Shown here: positions 60,602-64,000 of the stretch, in pieces
Layout: each line of letters starts with the position of its first letter
How positions within the stretch are numbered: the first letter of the stretch is position 1
Origin: Vibrio campbellii CAIM 519 = NBRC 15631 = ATCC 25920
GTDB taxonomy: Bacteria > Pseudomonadota > Gammaproteobacteria > Enterobacterales > Vibrionaceae
Length of the DNA stretch: 64,000 nt
Assembly (NCBI RefSeq): GCF_002163755.1
Contig: NZ_CP015864.1
Coordinates: 1-64,000, forward strand
Direction of reading: 5' to 3'
The notes under the pieces: generated by a model
What the model was told of the DNA's origin: nothing
Database searches by the model: none
Seen by the model: the letters and a program-made list of their open reading frames with translations, nothing else
Made by a program: the position numbers and the translations under genes

Positions 60602-61744
60602 GTGAATAAGAAATTGGTCTCTTTAGCGGTTGGTAGCTTGTTTGTTTCCCCAGTTTTTGCCGATACGCTGTCGAATCCTCAGATCGGCGTGGTACTAGAC
60701 GGTTACTATCAAGATGGCCAGCGTAACAACTCAGAGCGTGAAGAAGGTTTCGGCCTTGGTCACACTGAGGTGAACATGTCTGCAAACATCGATGATAAAT
60801 TCCACGGCTCACTGACGGCGGTTCTAGAAAGCCACGGTGATGAAACCGAACTGATGCTTGAAGAAGCATTCATCGAGACTCTAGCTCTTCCACACGGCTT
60901 AAATGTGCGTGCAGGTCGATTCCTCTCTGATTTTGGTTACTTAAACAACCAGCATATGCATACCGACAGTTTCGTTGAGCGTCCAATCGCTTATCGTACT
61001 TTCCTTGGTTCGCATTACTACGATGATGGTGTACGCGCAAGCATCGTGCTACCCACAGATCTTTACGTGAAGTTTGGTGTAGAAGCGCTAAGCGGCAGCA
61101 AGATGTCTTCTGTTGAAAATGGCTCTGAAGTGGGTGTTTACACGACAACGTTGAAACTGGGTGACGATTTCTCTGAATCTTCAAGCTGGCAGTTTGGCCT
61201 AAGTTACCTACGTAACGAAAACGGCAAAGTGACAGAGTTTGAAGATCACGACCACGGTCATGCAAACGAGCATGGACACGACCATAGTCACGGTGCAGCG
61301 GTAACTGGCGCTAACCTTTACGGCGCAGACTTTGTTTGGAAGTGGGCCCCAGACGGCAACTACAAATACAGCAACTTCACACTATCTGCTGAATACATGC
61401 TGCTAGACGGTGTGGTAGACAGTAAGTTCAAAGACGATGCAGAATCACCAGATAACCTAAGCGCTTACTACGTGTCAGGTGTTTACCGTTTCAACCCAAG
61501 CTGGTCTGCAGGTCTACGTTACGGTGAGGCAGAAAGCTACGATGGCCACGCACACGGTGACCACATGCACTTCACTGCTCTAAAAGACAAAGAAATGGAT
61601 GCGATGATCGCGTGGGATTCTTCTCACTTCGGTACAATCCGAGCGCAATACTCTCGTATCGACAACCAAGACAGCGAGACAGACAACGTATTCACTCTGC
61701 AATACGTGATGACATTTGGAGCGCACGGTGCACATGCGTTCTAA
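60602..61744 (+). CDS. Histidine-rich outer-membrane protein of a zinc uptake operon
   Basis: 380 residues, GTG start with AAGGAAAAACGTA upstream. Signal peptide ends PVFADT. The mature protein has many amphipathic beta strands and ends in an aromatic residue (HAF), as porins do. A loop near 215-230 is extremely His/Asp-rich (EDHDHGHANEHGHDHSHG), and further HAHGDHMH lies near 320; both should bind zinc. Likely a zinc-binding porin that feeds the periplasmic binding protein encoded next. Its 3' end overlaps the next gene's start by 11 bases. Zur boxes lie upstream. Confidence 0.82.
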   Translation: MNKKLVSLAVGSLFVSPVFADTLSNPQIGVVLDGYYQDGQRNNSEREEGFGLGHTEVNMSANIDDKFHGSLTAVLESHGDETELMLEEAFIETLALPHGLNVRAGRFLSDFGYLNNQHMHTDSFVERPIAYRTFLGSHYYDDGVRASIVLPTDLYVKFGVEALSGSKMSSVENGSEVGVYTTTLKLGDDFSESSSWQFGLSYLRNENGKVTEFEDHDHGHANEHGHDHSHGAAVTGANLYGADFVWKWAPDGNYKYSNFTLSAEYMLLDGVVDSKFKDDAESPDNLSAYYVSGVYRFNPSWSAGLRYGEAESYDGHAHGDHMHFTALKDKEMDAMIAWDSSHFGTIRAQYSRIDNQDSETDNVFTLQYVMTFGAHGAHAF

Positions 61745-62660
61745 GCTTACGCTCAGTAAATGCAGTGTAGCGATGATGGCGGCGGGGGCTGCCATCATCT
61801 CTTCGCCTGCTTTGGCGCTGAACATCTTCGTCTGCGAGCCAGAATGGAAAGCCTTTCTTGAAAGCCATGCGCCAGACGCCACCATCTATTCTGCGACGAC
61901 CGCTAAGCAAGATCCCCATTACGTGCAAGCGCGTCCCTCTTTAATTGCCAAAATGCGCCAAGCGGACATGGCAATGTGTTCCGGTGCGGAGCTAGAAGTC
62001 GGGTGGCTACCAATGCTGCAAGTTCGCAGTAGTAATAGCGCTGTGCAAAATGGCGCATCAAGCATGGTTTACGCGACCGATTTCGTGCGTATGTTAGACA
62101 CTCATGATCATGTCGACCGCAGTATGGGGGACATACATGCGCACGGAAACCCACATGTGCAGTTTGCGGCGAATGACATGATTCCCCTGTCACGGGCGAT
62201 AACTGATCGCTTGAAAATCATCGATCCAGATAACGCGCCAACTTACCAACTTAACGGCATGAAGTTCCGAGCTCATTGGCGCAAAAAGCTGAATGAGTGG
62301 CACGAGAAAGCGGCACCGTTAAAAGGCAAACAAGTTGTCGGTTATCACGCTACCTATCGTTATCTTTACGATTGGCTTGGTATGGAGCAAATCGCTGACC
62401 TTGAACCGAAGCCGGGAATCTCGCCAACCACTTCTCATCTGCAATCATTAACCAAGTTAGAGGCCAATAGCTTTGATGCGATTGTATTCTCATCGCACCA
62501 AGATAAACGCCCCGCGAACTGGTTACAGCAGCAGACAGACAAGCCTTTGATCCAGTTACCGCTCACGGTTTCCAATGGGCAAAGCCTTGATGAAATGTAC
62601 GACCAAGTCATCGACGAATTGCTAGATGTTCTGGTGCAGCCCGATCCGGTGAAGAGCTAA
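61734..62660 (+). CDS. Zinc/manganese ABC transporter substrate-binding protein (ZnuA-like)
   Basis: 308 residues. Signal peptide ends SSPALAL. The cluster A-I metal-binding fold shows IFVCEPEWKAFLE, MRQADMAMCSGAELEVGWLP, the His-containing loop DTHDHVDRSMGDIHAHGNPH and GYHATYRYLYDWLGM. These supply the metal histidines. I chose the ATG at 61734, which overlaps the outer-membrane gene; the upstream TTG is unlikely. It should pass zinc to the permease encoded 3 bases downstream. Confidence 0.88.
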   Translation: MRSKLTLSKCSVAMMAAGAAIISSPALALNIFVCEPEWKAFLESHAPDATIYSATTAKQDPHYVQARPSLIAKMRQADMAMCSGAELEVGWLPMLQVRSSNSAVQNGASSMVYATDFVRMLDTHDHVDRSMGDIHAHGNPHVQFAANDMIPLSRAITDRLKIIDPDNAPTYQLNGMKFRAHWRKKLNEWHEKAAPLKGKQVVGYHATYRYLYDWLGMEQIADLEPKPGISPTTSHLQSLTKLEANSFDAIVFSSHQDKRPANWLQQQTDKPLIQLPLTVSNGQSLDEMYDQVIDELLDVLVQPDPVKS

Positions 62661-62663
62661 ACC

Positions 62664-63458
62664 ATGACAGAGTACGCATGGTTATTGCCCGCGGTGCTGT
62701 GTGGCTTGATCGCGTTAGTCGGTAACGTGGTGCTTGGTCAACAAGTGCTAAAACGCCAAATCATCTTCATTGATTTGGCGGTGGCACAAGTTGCCGCATT
62801 GGGAGCTGCACTCAGTCATTATTGGCTGAACCAATACGCGCTCTTCTCGGGTTCCTTCTTCGGCGAGATGGTCGGCCCTTGGGTGATGTCGTTATTGCTG
62901 TGTGGTTTGATTGCCTTAATGGAGAAGCGTTACCAACAGCATTTGGAGCCGATGATCGGCAGCTTGTTTGTGGTCTCCGCCTCATTGGCGATCTTACTCG
63001 TAAGTAAAGATCCGCATGGTGCAGACTTTATCCAAGGCATTCTTAACGGGCAGTTATTGTGGTCGACATGGGATGATGTGTGGCCCTTGGCATTAATAAC
63101 CGCGGCGATGTTGCTGTTGGTTTGGCTAAAACCTGCGTTTATGCAGGGCAGTGGCTTTTACTTAATCTTTGCTATCTTGATGCCAATAACGGTCAAGCTC
63201 ACGGGCATCTATTTAGAGTTTGCTCTGTTGGTGATTCCGGCTTTGTGTGCCGCGGCGTTAAAAGGAACGAGATTTTTCATTGCGAGCATCAGTATCGGCC
63301 TTGTGGGGATTTTGTCTGGCATTGCGGCGTCAGCTCGGTACGACTTACCGAGCGGAGCGAGCATTGTTATTACCCTATTTATCGCGGGTATGCTGTTTAA
63401 TCTCTTGGTTCAGCCTTGGCTGCATAAATCGCCCTCCATTAATGAAGAGACGGCGTGA
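62664..63458 (+). CDS. Metal ABC transporter permease (ZnuB-like)
   Basis: 264 residues with about eight hydrophobic helices. Family motifs include GNVVLGQQVLKRQIIFIDLA (with AVAQVAALG) and TGIYLEFALLVIPALCAAAL. It forms the membrane channel of the zinc transporter. No ATPase gene lies in the operon: the next feature is a terminator and then a convergent gene. It must borrow an ATPase encoded elsewhere, for example ZnuC. Confidence 0.88.
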   Translation: MTEYAWLLPAVLCGLIALVGNVVLGQQVLKRQIIFIDLAVAQVAALGAALSHYWLNQYALFSGSFFGEMVGPWVMSLLLCGLIALMEKRYQQHLEPMIGSLFVVSASLAILLVSKDPHGADFIQGILNGQLLWSTWDDVWPLALITAAMLLLVWLKPAFMQGSGFYLIFAILMPITVKLTGIYLEFALLVIPALCAAALKGTRFFIASISIGLVGILSGIAASARYDLPSGASIVITLFIAGMLFNLLVQPWLHKSPSINEETA

Positions 63459-63475
63459 CTATTCTCCAAATGATA

Positions 63476-63508
63476 AAAAGGCTCCGCGTGAACGGAGCCT
63501 TTTGTTTA
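63476..63508. terminator. Bidirectional terminator after the zinc operon
   Basis: The stem AAAAGGCTCCG/CGGAGCCTTTT (63476-63486 with 63493-63503) has T-runs in both directions and separates the convergent permease and DUF1501 genes. Confidence 0.85.
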
Positions 63509-63582
63509 GCACTGCTTTTTCTTATTAGTAATTATTTAGACTATTAATAGATTGCTTAGTTACTTATATATCTCCTTCTATA

Positions 63583-64000
63583 TTAGCAAGATTTGAACAG
63601 AGGGAGAGTCTGAGGTTGGATTGAATCTGTCAAAGTGTTATCCAGCGCAGGGAATAAATGATTAATTCCCGCTTCAGATAGCCCCAACCATGCCATTAAA
63701 CTCGCATGAAGCTGATCGGAAGAGATGGTCGGAATCACACGCCCACGCGAGAGCAAGTAAGGGCTTGTCTCAGATAAGTCTGGATATTCACCCACGATCA
63801 CTTTTCCTGCTACACCGCCGCCCATCACCAATGCGTGGCTTGCCCAGCCGTGGTCCGTACCATCCGTACCGTTTGGAATCAAAGTACGGCCAAATTCTGA
63901 ATGGGTGAATGTCGTTACCTGATCAAACAAGCCATTGTTTTCCAAAGCCAGTTGGAACGCGGCCATCGCTTCTGCCAACTCTTGCAGCAAACCCGTTTGG
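63583..64000 (-). CDS. DUF1501 protein, C-terminal part, runs off the window
   Basis: About 138 C-terminal residues are visible and the gene continues past base 64000. TFTHSEFGRTLIPNGTDGTD followed by HGWASHALVMGGGVAGKVIVG is the signature of DUF1501, sulfatase-like secreted proteins usually exported by Tat and encoded beside a DUF1800 gene. The catalytic-looking Asp/His pair (GTDHGW) is present. The partner gene would be beyond the window. Confidence 0.85.
   Translation of the reverse strand, partial: QTGLLQELAEAMAAFQLALENNGLFDQVTTFTHSEFGRTLIPNGTDGTDHGWASHALVMGGGVAGKVIVGEYPDLSETSPYLLSRGRVIPTISSDQLHASLMAWLGLSEAGINHLFPALDNTLTDSIQPQTLPLFKSC

Overview
The window looks like accessory-rich chromosomal DNA from a marine Vibrio, probably of the Harveyi clade (V. 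parahaemolyticus, V. alginolyticus or V. campbellii-like). This rests on the moderate GC content, the protein style and gene pairs such as ppsA/ppsR, an RRF_GI-type small protein and a VgrG/DUF4123/LysM type VI module. A divergent second-type adenylosuccinate synthetase and the many regulator/enzyme pairs suggest the smaller chromosome. That placement is inference. No rRNA, tRNA, CRISPR array or intact transposon was seen.

Left part (1-12.4 kb). Regulators and a GGDEF cyclase (1-2.2 kb) are followed by a tandemly duplicated two-gene cassette. Each copy has a 51-residue membrane protein and a five-helix DsbB-like oxidoreductase (3.2-4.85 kb), and the pair is flanked by gene remnants of gltS and an AraC-type regulator. 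Next come a Dabb-domain protein, a bacterial GH3-family adenylating enzyme, a secreted SYLF-like protein, and the divergent ppsA/ppsR pair for phosphoenolpyruvate synthase and its regulatory kinase/phosphatase.

Middle-left (12.4-25 kb). There is a NimT/NimR-like exporter and regulator pair, a CSS-EAL phosphodiesterase, and a purA paralogue divergent from a LysR regulator that is linked to an RRF_GI protein. An AT-rich glycosyltransferase plus cyclopropane synthase segment follows. It lies between the RRF_GI gene and a 40-bp decayed copy of part of that gene. A lipoprotein, the YpfJ zinc peptidase and a DUF2058 protein complete this part.

Centre (25.1-34.6 kb). A five-gene co-directional locus encodes a YqiJ-like OB-fold membrane protein, a long flotillin, a 1620-residue DUF3686-type AAA ATPase, a single-HKD phospholipase D/nuclease and a TelA-family protein. 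This is the best candidate here for a poorly described system: a membrane-microdomain-tethered ATPase/nuclease/TelA machine, possibly for envelope stress or defence.

Right part (35-64 kb). It starts with an Old Yellow Enzyme/LysR pair and small conserved proteins. An orphan type VI module follows (VgrG, DUF4123 adaptor, LysM-led putative effector), with two tandem FGE-fold lipoproteins facing it that may be immunity proteins. Next are RhlE and a four-gene DUF4402 chaperone-usher pilus operon, then a lipoate-ligase-like protein and an aminotransferase/AraC pair with a direct-repeat operator candidate. A two-domain cupin is broken by a frameshift in a C-run. A zinc-uptake operon (His-rich outer-membrane protein, substrate-binding protein, permease, but no ATPase) sits behind two Zur-box-like palindromes. 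The window ends inside a DUF1501 gene.
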